From assembly GCA_902494875.1 (NCBI GenBank), contig CABUUO010000004.1, forward strand, positions 1 through 64,000: a DNA stretch of 64,000 bases, given 5' to 3'. Positions 18,272 through 26,179 of this stretch are shown here, piece after piece. A program made the position numbers and the translations under genes. A model generated the notes under the pieces. The model ran no database searches and was not told where the DNA came from. It saw only the letters and a program-made list of their open reading frames with translations. Origin of the DNA: an uncultured Pseudomonadota bacterium (lineage in GTDB: Bacteria > Pseudomonadota > Alphaproteobacteria > RF32 > CAG-239). Within the stretch, counting starts at the first letter, position 1. Each line of letters starts with the position of its first letter.

Positions 18272-18558
18272 TGGTAAATCCGGTATTGAAACGGGCTTTG
18301 GACACCTGGGGCGAAGAAGCGCAGATGCTGATGGTGGTTGAAGAGATGTCTGAACTGATGAAGGAGATTTTGAAAAACGTCAACCGCGGAAAAGATAATG
18401 TTGATCAGATTGTGGAAGAAACGGCGGATGTGGAGATTATGCTTGAACAACTGAAGGAAAATTATCATATTGCCGGCCGTGTTGACGCTTATAAGGCTGA
18501 AAAAATCAAACTGATTGAGCGGCGTCTGAACGAATGGGATAAGATCCATGCCGCATAA
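18271..18558 (+). CDS. MazG-like nucleotide pyrophosphohydrolase
   Basis: A 95-residue all-alpha protein. The start is the ATG that overlaps the sufB stop (TAATG), giving MVNPVLKRAL. It has the metal-binding pattern of the MazG/dUTPase-like all-alpha NTP pyrophosphohydrolases: E25-xx-E28 in VEEMSELMKE and E50-xx-D53 in VEETADVEIM. Such enzymes cut NTPs or dNTPs to NMP and PPi. The unusual point is the position: it is translationally coupled to sufB and followed 19 bases later by sufC. Whether it serves Fe-S assembly or only shares the transcript is unknown. Confidence 0.8.
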   Translation: MVNPVLKRALDTWGEEAQMLMVVEEMSELMKEILKNVNRGKDNVDQIVEETADVEIMLEQLKENYHIAGRVDAYKAEKIKLIERRLNEWDKIHAA

Positions 18559-18577
18559 AGTAACGAAAGAGTAGAAA

Positions 18578-19339
18578 ATGACCAAAACACCGTTGTTAGA
18601 AATTGAAGATTTGCATGCCGGCGTATGTGACCGGGAAATTATTAAAGGTTTTAACCTTACCGTCAATGAGGGCGAGGTTCATGCCATTATGGGGCCGAAC
18701 GGCGCCGGAAAGTCAACTTTGTCGAACATCATCTGCGGCAAACCCGGATATGAAATCACATCAGGCTCAATTCGCTTCAAGGGAAAAGACTTGACCGCCA
18801 TGTCGCCTGAAGAACGTGCCCGTGAGGGAATTTTCCTTTGTATGCAGTATCCGGTAGAAATCCCCGGCGTGCCGACCACAACGTTTTTGAAGCACGCGGT
18901 CAATGCCATTCGCAAGCATCAGGAACTCCCGGAGCTTGATACTATGGCATTTGTCAAAATGGTGCGTGAAGAGGGAAAAAAACTGGGTATTGACAATGAG
19001 ATGATCAAACGTCCGGTGAACGTCGGATTTTCCGGCGGTGAGAAAAAACGTCTCGAAACTTTGCAGATGTCGATTCTCAAACCGGCGCTGTCTATTCTTG
19101 ACGAGGCGGATTCCGGTTTGGACATAGATGCTCTGAAAGTCGTTGCCGACGGGGTCAATGCTCTGCGTGACGGTAAACGCTCAATGCTGGTCATCACGCA
19201 TTATCAGCGTCTGCTGAATTATGTGGTGCCTGATTTTGTTCACGTATATGCCGACGGGCGCATCGTAAAGTCCGGTGACAAAAGTCTGGCGTTGGAGCTG
19301 GAAGAAAAAGGCTACGCCGAATTTGTGAAAGAAAAATAA
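18578..19339 (+). CDS. sufC: Fe-S assembly ATPase SufC
   Basis: A 253-residue ABC-type ATPase that drives conformational change in the SufBCD scaffold. Walker A is GPNGAGKST (about residue 39), the ABC signature is FSGGEKKR, Walker B is LSILDEADSGLDIDALK, and the switch His is in VITHYQRLL. These are all intact. The SufC-type signature region (QYPVEIPGV) is also present. It lies inside the suf operon, one base before sufD. Confidence 0.97.
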   Translation: MTKTPLLEIEDLHAGVCDREIIKGFNLTVNEGEVHAIMGPNGAGKSTLSNIICGKPGYEITSGSIRFKGKDLTAMSPEERAREGIFLCMQYPVEIPGVPTTTFLKHAVNAIRKHQELPELDTMAFVKMVREEGKKLGIDNEMIKRPVNVGFSGGEKKRLETLQMSILKPALSILDEADSGLDIDALKVVADGVNALRDGKRSMLVITHYQRLLNYVVPDFVHVYADGRIVKSGDKSLALELEEKGYAEFVKEK

Positions 19340-19340
19340 G

Positions 19341-20732
19341 ATGGCCGGATTACTGCAAAACATAAAACTGTTCGGAGAATATATCCCCTGGTTTCAGAGT
19401 CTGCGCGAAAAAGGGCTTGCCGCGTTTGAAAAACATGGCGTCCCCACCGCCAAGACCGAGGCCTGGAAATATACCAAGCCCCGTGATCTGAACGCGGATG
19501 ACTTTGTTATCGAACCGTCAAATTTTCTGGATGAACTGCGGGCGGAAACGGAAGATGCCGGCGGCTGTCACCATGAGAACTGCGGCTGCGGCGGGGAAGG
19601 CGAATGTCATTGTCATCATGAGGACGGGGAATGCCACTGCGGCGGACATTGCTGTGAACATGAATTGAATCTGGATTATGGCGTTCCGTTTGACGCATAT
19701 CAGATTCATTTTGTAAACGGCAAGTTTATTCCCGTTTTTCCGGCACTGCCGCGCGGCGTGGAAGTCATCACCCTGATGGAGGCGGTGCTGATCGAGGAGG
19801 CGAAAGAACATCTCGGACGTCTGGTCAAGCTTGACGAACATCCGTTTGCGGCGCTGAATACGCATTATATGGAAGAGGGCGTTTACATTCGCGTCGGCAA
19901 AGATGTCAAACTGGACAAGCCGTTGATGATTGTCAACCATACCGATGCCGGCGGAAGCAATTTATTTTTCAATCTGCGCAATCTGATTGTGCTGGAAAGC
20001 GGAGCCGAGGCGGAACTGGTCGAATGGTATAAATATGCCGGTCCGCAAAAATCGCGTTATTTTGCCAACATTGTCAATGAAATCGTTTTGGGCAGAGGCG
20101 CCAAATTAAATCATAACAAGCTTCAGGACGAGGCTTTCAAAGCCAACCACGTTTCTTTGAGCGTGGTCAGACAGAAAGCCGATTCGCAGTACAATAACTT
20201 TTGCCTGCAAAAGGGTGCCAACATCGGACGCAACGAAATATGGGTTCAGTTAACGGCGGAAAACGCCCGTTGCAATGTGGATGCCGCCTATATTATGTCC
20301 GGATGGGCAACTTTGGATACGACCACCAATATCGAACATCTGTCTCCCTGCACCTATTCCGCTCAACTGGTCAAAGGTGTGGTCGGCGGCGATGCCCGCG
20401 GCGTTTTTCAGGGAAAAATTCATATTGCCCCCGATGCGGTAAAAACCGAAGGAACGCAGCTGCATAAGGCGCTGTTGTTGTCTGACGCCGCGGAAGTGGA
20501 CGTCAAGCCCGAGCTGGAAATCTTTGCCGATGATGTCAAATGTTCACACGGTGCGGCCAGCGGCGAGTTGGATGAGCAGCAGTTGTTTTATATGCGTTCC
20601 CGCGGTATCGGTTTGGAAGAAGCGCGGCAGATTTTGATCGACGCCTATCTGGAAGACGTTGTTTCCAAAGTTGAAAACGAACAAATCCGCACATGGATGA
20701 AAAGCTTCGTACGGCAGAGCGAGGAGCAATGA
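19341..20732 (+). CDS. sufD: Fe-S assembly protein SufD with His/Cys-rich insertion
   Basis: A 463-residue partner of SufB and SufC. The beta-helix core is recognised by RNLIVLESGAEAELVEWY, HIAPDAVKTEG and CSHGAASGELDEQQLFYMRSRG. The N-terminal helical part has KTEAWKYTKPRDL. The odd feature is an insertion at residues 74-108: within 32 residues (76-107) there are nine Cys and eight His, including CHCHHEDGECHC. This is not part of the usual SufD fold and looks like a metal-binding loop. The insertion is in frame and the rest of the gene is intact, so it is not a sequencing error. The stop overlaps the next ATG (ATGA). Confidence 0.93.
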   Translation: MAGLLQNIKLFGEYIPWFQSLREKGLAAFEKHGVPTAKTEAWKYTKPRDLNADDFVIEPSNFLDELRAETEDAGGCHHENCGCGGEGECHCHHEDGECHCGGHCCEHELNLDYGVPFDAYQIHFVNGKFIPVFPALPRGVEVITLMEAVLIEEAKEHLGRLVKLDEHPFAALNTHYMEEGVYIRVGKDVKLDKPLMIVNHTDAGGSNLFFNLRNLIVLESGAEAELVEWYKYAGPQKSRYFANIVNEIVLGRGAKLNHNKLQDEAFKANHVSLSVVRQKADSQYNNFCLQKGANIGRNEIWVQLTAENARCNVDAAYIMSGWATLDTTTNIEHLSPCTYSAQLVKGVVGGDARGVFQGKIHIAPDAVKTEGTQLHKALLLSDAAEVDVKPELEIFADDVKCSHGAASGELDEQQLFYMRSRGIGLEEARQILIDAYLEDVVSKVENEQIRTWMKSFVRQSEEQ

Positions 20733-21511
20733 AGACCTTTATCCGCAATGCCGAAGGACAAAAGCTGAGCGTCGTTGTCGAACAACCGGAAACGGGGGCG
20801 GCGGGGCGTTTGGTTTTTATTCAGCACGGGTTGAGCAGCTTTAAGGAATATTATGTCATCCGCTGTGCGGCCGAAGTTTTTTTGGCCAACGGCTATACAG
20901 TGGTTACTTTCGATTCTCGCTATTCTTTCGGCGAAAGTGACGGCGATTTGATATATTCAACCCTGACGGCGGCGGTTGAAGATTTGGAAACGGTTATCGA
21001 CTGGGCAAAATCACAGGATTTTTACGCGGAACCTTTCGCTTTGTGCGGACATTCGCTGGGCGGCGGCAGTGCTTTATATTATGCCGAACGGCATCCGGAA
21101 AGGGTTGGTATGCTGGTTCCGCTCGGCGCTATGGTCGGCGGCAAATATTATCTGCGCTCCTATATGCTCAACAACCGGGAATTCTTTGAAAAATGGCGCG
21201 AAACCGGCCGCCGTCATTGCCGCAAGCAAAATGACAAAAGTGTCGAAGGCTGGGTTTCGTTTGATTTCGTAACTGATCTGCAAAATTATGATATGGTTTT
21301 TGACGGCGGAAAAATCAAAGCCGCAACGCTGCTCGTTACCGGCGAAAAAGATTTGTCTTCCACGGTTTACAACAATGAGCGGATGTATGCGGCGCTCACG
21401 GCGCCGAAAGAGTTGGTCGTTATTAAAGACTGTCCGCATACTTTTGACAGTGACCAAAACCGGAAGGACCTATGCGAAGCGCTTGACCGCTGGCTTAAGA
21501 CCAAGGTTTAA
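20729..21511 (+). CDS. Alpha/beta hydrolase coupled to sufD
   Basis: A 260-residue protein of the alpha/beta hydrolase fold. The ATG overlaps the sufD stop, so it is translated by coupling; the frame opens further upstream but that part lies within sufD. Nucleophile elbow: LCGHSLGGGSALYYAE (Ser at about residue 110). The oxyanion segment FIQHGLSSFKEYY, the acid near LLVTGEKDLSS and the final His in CPHTFDSDQ complete a plausible triad. The pattern fits serine esterases/peptidases of the YqiA/FrsA-like group. Its link to Fe-S assembly is positional only. Confidence 0.8.
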   Translation: MKTFIRNAEGQKLSVVVEQPETGAAGRLVFIQHGLSSFKEYYVIRCAAEVFLANGYTVVTFDSRYSFGESDGDLIYSTLTAAVEDLETVIDWAKSQDFYAEPFALCGHSLGGGSALYYAERHPERVGMLVPLGAMVGGKYYLRSYMLNNREFFEKWRETGRRHCRKQNDKSVEGWVSFDFVTDLQNYDMVFDGGKIKAATLLVTGEKDLSSTVYNNERMYAALTAPKELVVIKDCPHTFDSDQNRKDLCEALDRWLKTKV

Positions 21512-21566
21512 GTTGAATAACTCCGTTGCCGGGTTAAATTAAAAAACGGAGAGAGAGGGATAAAAA

Positions 21567-22781
21567 ATGTATGATGTCAATGAAATAAGAAAAGATTTTC
21601 CGGTCTTGCAGGAGCTGGTAAACGGCAAGCCTAACACTTTTTTGGATTCGGGAGCTTCGGCGCAGAAACCCCGATGCGTCATCAGCCGGATGTCCGATAT
21701 TTATACCCGCGAATATTCCAACGTCCACCGCGGTTCTTATCTGCTCTCGGAGCAGATTACCTGGGATTATGAAGCCGCCCGACAGACGGTAAGGAAGTTT
21801 CTCAATGCCAAGTCGGAAAAAGAGATTGTTTTCACGCGCAATGCCACCGAGTCGATTAATCTGGTAGCGGCATCATGGGGACGGAAAAATTTAAAAAAGG
21901 GCGATGAAGTTCTGATTTCGGAAGCTGAACATCATGCCAATCTGGTACCGTGGCAAATGTTGCGTGACGAGCTTGGCTTCAGCCTGAAAATATTTAAAAT
22001 TGCCGATGATGGCAGTTTTGTCTGGGAAAAGTTTGCCGAAAATCTGACCGCAAATACCAAACTGGTGGCGGTAACGGCCATGTCAAACGTTTTGGGTACG
22101 GTTTTTCCGATAAAAAAAATGGCCGCTGCCGCTCATCGGCACGGCGCTCTGTTGCTGGCGGATGCCTGTCAGTTTGCCGTACACCATAAAGTGGACGTAC
22201 AGGATTTGGATTGCGATTTTCTGGCTTTTTCGGGGCACAAAACCTATGGCCCGACCGGTATCGGCGTCTTGTACGGAAAATATAATATTTTGGATTCGAT
22301 GCCGCCGTATCAGACCGGCGGCGATATGGTCGACCGTGTAACTTATGAACATACGACCTTTGAAGAACCGCCGGCGCGTTTTGAAGCCGGCACGCCGGCC
22401 ATTGTCGAGGCCATCGGCTTGGGCGTAGCGCTGGAATATATGATGGCGTTGGGGCTGGAAAACATCACGGCTCACGAACAGGGATTGGTAAAATATGCCT
22501 CGGAAAAGCTTTCCGGTGTTCCGGGACTGAAGCTGATCGGCACCGCCAAAGACAAAGGCGGGGTTTTCTCGTTTGTAATGGACGGCATTCACCCACAGGA
22601 TCTGGCTTTTATTCTTAATAAAGAGGGCGTGGCGATTCGCGTCGGTCATCACTGTGCGGAGCCTTTGGTACACCGTATGGGCTATGAGAGCGTGGCCCGT
22701 GCAACTCTGGGGTTGTATTCAACCAAAGAGGACATTGACCGTCTGGTCGCTGCTCTTAACAAGGCCAAAACTTTTTTTTGA
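21567..22781 (+). CDS. sufS: Cysteine desulfurase SufS
   Basis: A 404-residue PLP enzyme that takes sulfur from L-cysteine and hands it to SufE. The PLP Lys is in FSGHKTYGPTGIGVLYG (about residue 225), and the catalytic Cys is in RVGHHCAEPL (about residue 360). VFTRNATESINLVA and ISEAEHHANLVPW are the classical class-II desulfurase motifs. Full length. It is the fifth gene of the suf run, after a gap of 55 bases. Its partner SufE is at 25770, outside the operon. Confidence 0.97.
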   Translation: MYDVNEIRKDFPVLQELVNGKPNTFLDSGASAQKPRCVISRMSDIYTREYSNVHRGSYLLSEQITWDYEAARQTVRKFLNAKSEKEIVFTRNATESINLVAASWGRKNLKKGDEVLISEAEHHANLVPWQMLRDELGFSLKIFKIADDGSFVWEKFAENLTANTKLVAVTAMSNVLGTVFPIKKMAAAAHRHGALLLADACQFAVHHKVDVQDLDCDFLAFSGHKTYGPTGIGVLYGKYNILDSMPPYQTGGDMVDRVTYEHTTFEEPPARFEAGTPAIVEAIGLGVALEYMMALGLENITAHEQGLVKYASEKLSGVPGLKLIGTAKDKGGVFSFVMDGIHPQDLAFILNKEGVAIRVGHHCAEPLVHRMGYESVARATLGLYSTKEDIDRLVAALNKAKTFF

Positions 22782-22841
22782 ATTTGACTTTTAGCCTCAA
22801 AAGCGTATAAATCTTTTCCGAAACCGGAGGAAATACTGAAT

Positions 22842-23291
22842 ATGACCGAAAACAGCGAAGATATTTTGGATGCCAATGAAAAACAGCTGCTGAGCGCCAT
22901 GGGACTGGCAGAAGAGGCGCCCGTGGCTCAGGAACTGCAGAACTATGTTGCCCGCGCCGGAAAACCGCTGCCGGCCGGAGAAAAAATCGCCTCCGAGCAG
23001 GATATTGTAGAAGCCTTGAAAACCGTGTCGGATCCTGAGATTATGGTCAATGTCTATGATATGGGGCTGGTCTATAAAATTGATATCGACAAAGACAACG
23101 GCAATGTGCATATTGATATGACCGTCACCGCGCCGACCTGTCCGGTTGCCGGTGTGCTGCCCCAGCAGGCGGCGGACGCGGTTTCTCTGGTGGAGGGAAC
23201 CGGTGAAGTCGAGGTAAAAATCGTCTGGGAACCGGCTTGGACGCCGGAACGCATGAGCGATGAAGCCAAGATGATGTTTGAGCTTTTCTGA
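22842..23291 (+). CDS. sufT: SufT-like MIP18/DUF59 protein
   Basis: A 149-residue protein with a DUF59/MIP18 domain in its C-terminal two thirds. Key parts: ALKTVSDPEIMVNVYDMGLVY and TVTAPTCPVAGVLPQQ with the conserved Cys. Family members help mature Fe-S proteins, and a gene of this type closes many alphaproteobacterial suf operons. The N-terminal 50 residues are acidic and specific to the longer SufT form. A terminator follows at 23340. Confidence 0.88.
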   Translation: MTENSEDILDANEKQLLSAMGLAEEAPVAQELQNYVARAGKPLPAGEKIASEQDIVEALKTVSDPEIMVNVYDMGLVYKIDIDKDNGNVHIDMTVTAPTCPVAGVLPQQAADAVSLVEGTGEVEVKIVWEPAWTPERMSDEAKMMFELF

Positions 23292-23339
23292 ACCGTTTGC
23301 CGGCAAGAATCTGTTTGACATTTAGAGGAAGAATGCTAG

Positions 23340-23378
23340 TTTGCATACTATATTTTTCTTAGTATGCAAATTTTTTTT
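23340..23378 (+). terminator. Terminator of the suf operon
   Basis: Perfect 11-bp stem TTTGCATACTA / TAGTATGCAAA with a 9-base loop and eight T. Confidence 0.93.
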
Positions 23379-23409
23379 ATATTAGTATTTATCCTTAATT
23401 TTTCGGAAT

Positions 23410-24129
23410 ATGGAAAATTTTAAAAAGACTTTTGATCTTCTGGCGCAAAAAGCGTCGGTTGTGGAACATCGTAAAGCCGAGTTTGAAGCAAAGCTTGACG
23501 CTTTTGTCAATCGTCCGGATCTGACCGCTCTTTTGCAAAAAAACGGATTGGATTCTCTGCCTTTTATTTTGACTGGAATGACGATTGAAGGAGGTTTCGT
23601 TTACGGTACCGGCGTCAATTTTTTTGTTGCCAACGGCTATCCTCCCGAAGGAATGGATTTTTTTATCCGTAATCATGAAGGTTATTGCAAAATCATTATG
23701 AGCTGCTGCCTGATGACGAAAAATACGGCCGACGGTCAGATAACCCTGGTGCGGATGTGTTCCGACGAAGATGTTCTGAACCGTGAAAAAGCGGAAGAGG
23801 TAATGGATGCATTCGTCCGCTACAGACACGGTCTGCATGTTTCAAAGCTGCGGCTGGCGAAAATAAAATTTAATGATTTTCCGGTAAAGTTGTGTTGGTA
23901 TATGGTTTTTGTTACGGTCGATACGCAGAAAACCTTTTATCTGCTGGCCGATGTTGACAGCGGAAGTCTGTTCGTGGCCGAGGAAAACCAAATTGGCGTT
24001 TGCACGGATGTTCCGTCGGCAAAACAGGCGCTGTCCTCGCCGTTTTCCGCCTATCTGTATGACGGTTGCCGTCTGCTGCGGGACGAACACAGCCGCTCTA
24101 ACGGCGGTGTCGGCATTTTCTTCGGATGA
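23410..24129 (+). CDS. Hypothetical 239-residue protein
   Basis: A soluble protein of mixed alpha/beta character with a helical N-terminus (residues 1-45), then a beta-rich body containing YGTGVNFFVANGYPPEGMDFFI and a late YLLADVDSGSLFV. Six Cys are scattered without a clear metal pattern. I do not recognise the family. It stands alone between two good terminators. GGA lies about 5 bases before the ATG, short but usable. Confidence 0.6.
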   Translation: MENFKKTFDLLAQKASVVEHRKAEFEAKLDAFVNRPDLTALLQKNGLDSLPFILTGMTIEGGFVYGTGVNFFVANGYPPEGMDFFIRNHEGYCKIIMSCCLMTKNTADGQITLVRMCSDEDVLNREKAEEVMDAFVRYRHGLHVSKLRLAKIKFNDFPVKLCWYMVFVTVDTQKTFYLLADVDSGSLFVAEENQIGVCTDVPSAKQALSSPFSAYLYDGCRLLRDEHSRSNGGVGIFFG

Positions 24130-24147
24130 TGCAAAAGTTCTAAAAAA

Positions 24148-24176
24148 AGCTGCCCGGCATAAAGGCAGCTTTTTTT
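24148..24176. terminator. Terminator between convergent genes
   Basis: Stem AGCTGCC / GGCAGCT with a 9-base loop, preceded by an A run and followed by seven T; usable from both sides. Confidence 0.88.
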
Positions 24177-24861
24177 ATGGTTTGAACGTCAGGGTTTCAT
24201 AAAATGCCGGGCGGATTTCCTGCCAGATTTTTTCTTTCTCCTCATCCGTGCGTCCGCGCCAGGTTTCAAGCGTAATCAGCGGTATTTTCTTTTCGATTCC
24301 CGCCCAGGTGCCGAAAGAGCCGGGCGTTTCATAACCCACATTTTCAACCAGTCTGTAGCCGGTTTTTTCCGCATACATTTTTGCCAGTTTTTCGGCCGGT
24401 CCGTCATAGTCAATCAAATGCAGGTCGGAGTGAATGGAAATAATCATTGCAGGTTTATAGGTTTCCACCAGTTCCATCATAAAACGGGTCTCGGTTTCGG
24501 AGGCCGGACTGCCGCATTTGACTTTTTCGTAAGACAGCGTCTGCGTTTCATTTTTAAAATTGGCCGTCGGATAATTGCGGTTCAGGTCAACCTTGTTGGC
24601 GTTGAAACGCGTTCTCAGGGCTTTGCCGTCGGGATTCAGACAGGGCAGAAAGTACAGGTTGTAATCGCATTTTACCGTCGGATTTTCGGCCAGTTCCTGC
24701 ATAAATCTGCCAATGGCGTATTCTCCCTCGGTTTCATCGCCGTGAAAAACGCCTAAAAAGAAAATTGCCGGTAATTTTGAAGCTTTTATCCGTTCAAAAA
24801 AGTCAATCTCCCGGCCTTGCAGGCTGACAGCGGTTCTTATTTTATTTATGGCGTTGGGCAT
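24175..24861 (-). CDS. M14-family zinc carboxypeptidase, MpaA-like
   Basis: A 228-residue protein of the M14 fold. Zinc ligands and active-site parts are seen: GVFHGDETEG (HxxE), CLNPDGKA, VDLNRNYPT (the Arg/Asn-Arg substrate pocket), ISIHSD (third ligand) and PLITLETWRG with the catalytic Glu. The small size and the NPDG/DLNRNYP pair fit murein peptide amidase MpaA, which trims recycled cell-wall peptides in the cytoplasm; no signal peptide is present. Its start overlaps the end of the GNAT gene by 20 bases, so both are likely one transcript. Confidence 0.8.
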   Translation of the reverse strand: MPNAINKIRTAVSLQGREIDFFERIKASKLPAIFFLGVFHGDETEGEYAIGRFMQELAENPTVKCDYNLYFLPCLNPDGKALRTRFNANKVDLNRNYPTANFKNETQTLSYEKVKCGSPASETETRFMMELVETYKPAMIISIHSDLHLIDYDGPAEKLAKMYAEKTGYRLVENVGYETPGSFGTWAGIEKKIPLITLETWRGRTDEEKEKIWQEIRPAFYETLTFKP

Positions 24862-25606
24862 TGTTCAGCAAACCTATGATAATACTGCCGATGGAACGGG
24901 CTTGAGCCTGTTTTTTCTGCTCCATTTTGGCATTGGCTCTTTCCAGAGCGGTATCGACGTCGACGTGAACCATTTTTACCTTGCTGATACAGAAACGGGT
25001 TTGGCCGCCCCTGCGGATGATGTGGTCAAGGTCTTCGGTGTCCGCCAGCGGCTGAAAGCCGAAAGAATTATAGAATTTCTCGCCGTTTTTGTTGTCGACG
25101 TTATATTCCAAAATCAGGTTCCTGACACCTTTTTCTTTCATCTTGGGCAGTGTCTGCGCTAAAATGTAAGTGCCCAGACCGTGGCGCTGAACGGAGGGAT
25201 CCAAATAAATCTGGTTTAAGATCATGGTCGTGTCGTCAAGCTTAACGTTGCTGACAAAATTTACCTTGCGGTACCAGGCGTATTCGTAACCGTCCAGCAT
25301 TCCGTGTTCCAAATCCTGTGTACGGCCGTTGTCGCTGGTTTTGTAATATTCCGGAATGCGGCTGTAGCGGACAAAGCCGACCGGCTGCCCGTCAAGCGTG
25401 ACCATAAATGTTCTGGAAGTTGAACTGTGTTGGTTTTCCGCCGCAAAGCGTTTTACTTTCTGATAGAAGTAATCGTAAGTGTACAAGGCCATCTCTTCCG
25501 GAGATTTGTAGGTCTCGGACAATTTGGTATAAGAGTTGCGGTATGCTTCGGCCAGAAGACGGAGATTTTGCTCGCCGCCGTCGAGATTGGTTATGGATAC
25601 TTTCAT
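24842..25606 (-). CDS. GNAT-family N-acetyltransferase
   Basis: A 254-residue protein with a GNAT domain in its middle. The acetyl-CoA loop is seen in NQIYLDPSVQRHGLGTYILAQ (residues about 145-165, Q/RxxGxG), and the last strand and helix in EKFYNSFGFQPL. The N-terminal 80 residues and the Lys/Gln-rich C-terminal 40 residues lie outside the fold. The substrate is unknown. It is the first gene of a two-gene unit with the M14 protein. Confidence 0.8.
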   Translation of the reverse strand: MKVSITNLDGGEQNLRLLAEAYRNSYTKLSETYKSPEEMALYTYDYFYQKVKRFAAENQHSSTSRTFMVTLDGQPVGFVRYSRIPEYYKTSDNGRTQDLEHGMLDGYEYAWYRKVNFVSNVKLDDTTMILNQIYLDPSVQRHGLGTYILAQTLPKMKEKGVRNLILEYNVDNKNGEKFYNSFGFQPLADTEDLDHIIRRGGQTRFCISKVKMVHVDVDTALERANAKMEQKKQAQARSIGSIIIGLLNNAQRHK

Positions 25607-25769
25607 CTTTGTTCTCGGTTATTGTAGATTAATGTCATCAAAATATCATTTTATAATTGTGAGTCAAATCAATTTATCTGATTTTTACATATAATTACCG
25701 TCAAAAAAGGCTGGACGGGCGTCGATTAAGGTGTTAAAAATTTGCCATATTTATTATGGGACGGTGAAA

Positions 25770-26168
25770 ATGGATATTAATGAATTAATTGAAAATTTTG
25801 AACTCCTTGACGATTGGGAAGACAAATATCGCTATATCATAGATCTGGGAGCCGGGCTCCCGCCGTTGGAAGACCGTTTCCGCACCGAAGAATGGAAAGT
25901 GCGCGGTTGTCAATCGCAGGTCTGGCTGGTGCCCGAAAAAAAGGACGGTCGGTTGTTTTTTAAGGGGGACAGCGATGCCGCCATCGTAAAAGGGATTATA
26001 TCCGTTGTGTTGACGATTTTTTCTGGTAAGACGCCGGAGGAGATTTTACAGGTCGACGTCGATTCTCTGTTCGGCCGGCTTGGTCTTCAGGAGCATCTAA
26101 GCCCCAGCCGCCGCAACGGTTTGGGGGCCATGACCGAAAAGATCCGTTACTATGCTTCCATCCTGTAA
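25770..26168 (+). CDS. sufE: Cysteine desulfuration protein SufE
   Basis: A 132-residue sulfur acceptor that activates SufS and carries persulfide to SufB. The acceptor Cys is in KVRGCQSQVWLV (about residue 51). DLGAGLPPLE is the typical preceding segment. The ATG at 25770 follows GGGACGG; a GTG at 25731 would add 13 residues not found in the family. It is outside the suf operon but only 2.4 kb from it, and 11 bases before the sucC-like gene, so it may head a four-gene unit with sucC-, sucD- and comF-like genes. Confidence 0.93.
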   Translation: MDINELIENFELLDDWEDKYRYIIDLGAGLPPLEDRFRTEEWKVRGCQSQVWLVPEKKDGRLFFKGDSDAAIVKGIISVVLTIFSGKTPEEILQVDVDSLFGRLGLQEHLSPSRRNGLGAMTEKIRYYASIL

Positions 26169-26179
26169 GGATTGTTTAA

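Noticed and set aside
19566..19661. SufD His/Cys stretch as a frameshift artefact
   Set aside because: The insertion is in frame, the sequence on both sides matches SufD, and the composition is too biased toward Cys/His/Gly/Glu to be an out-of-frame translation.
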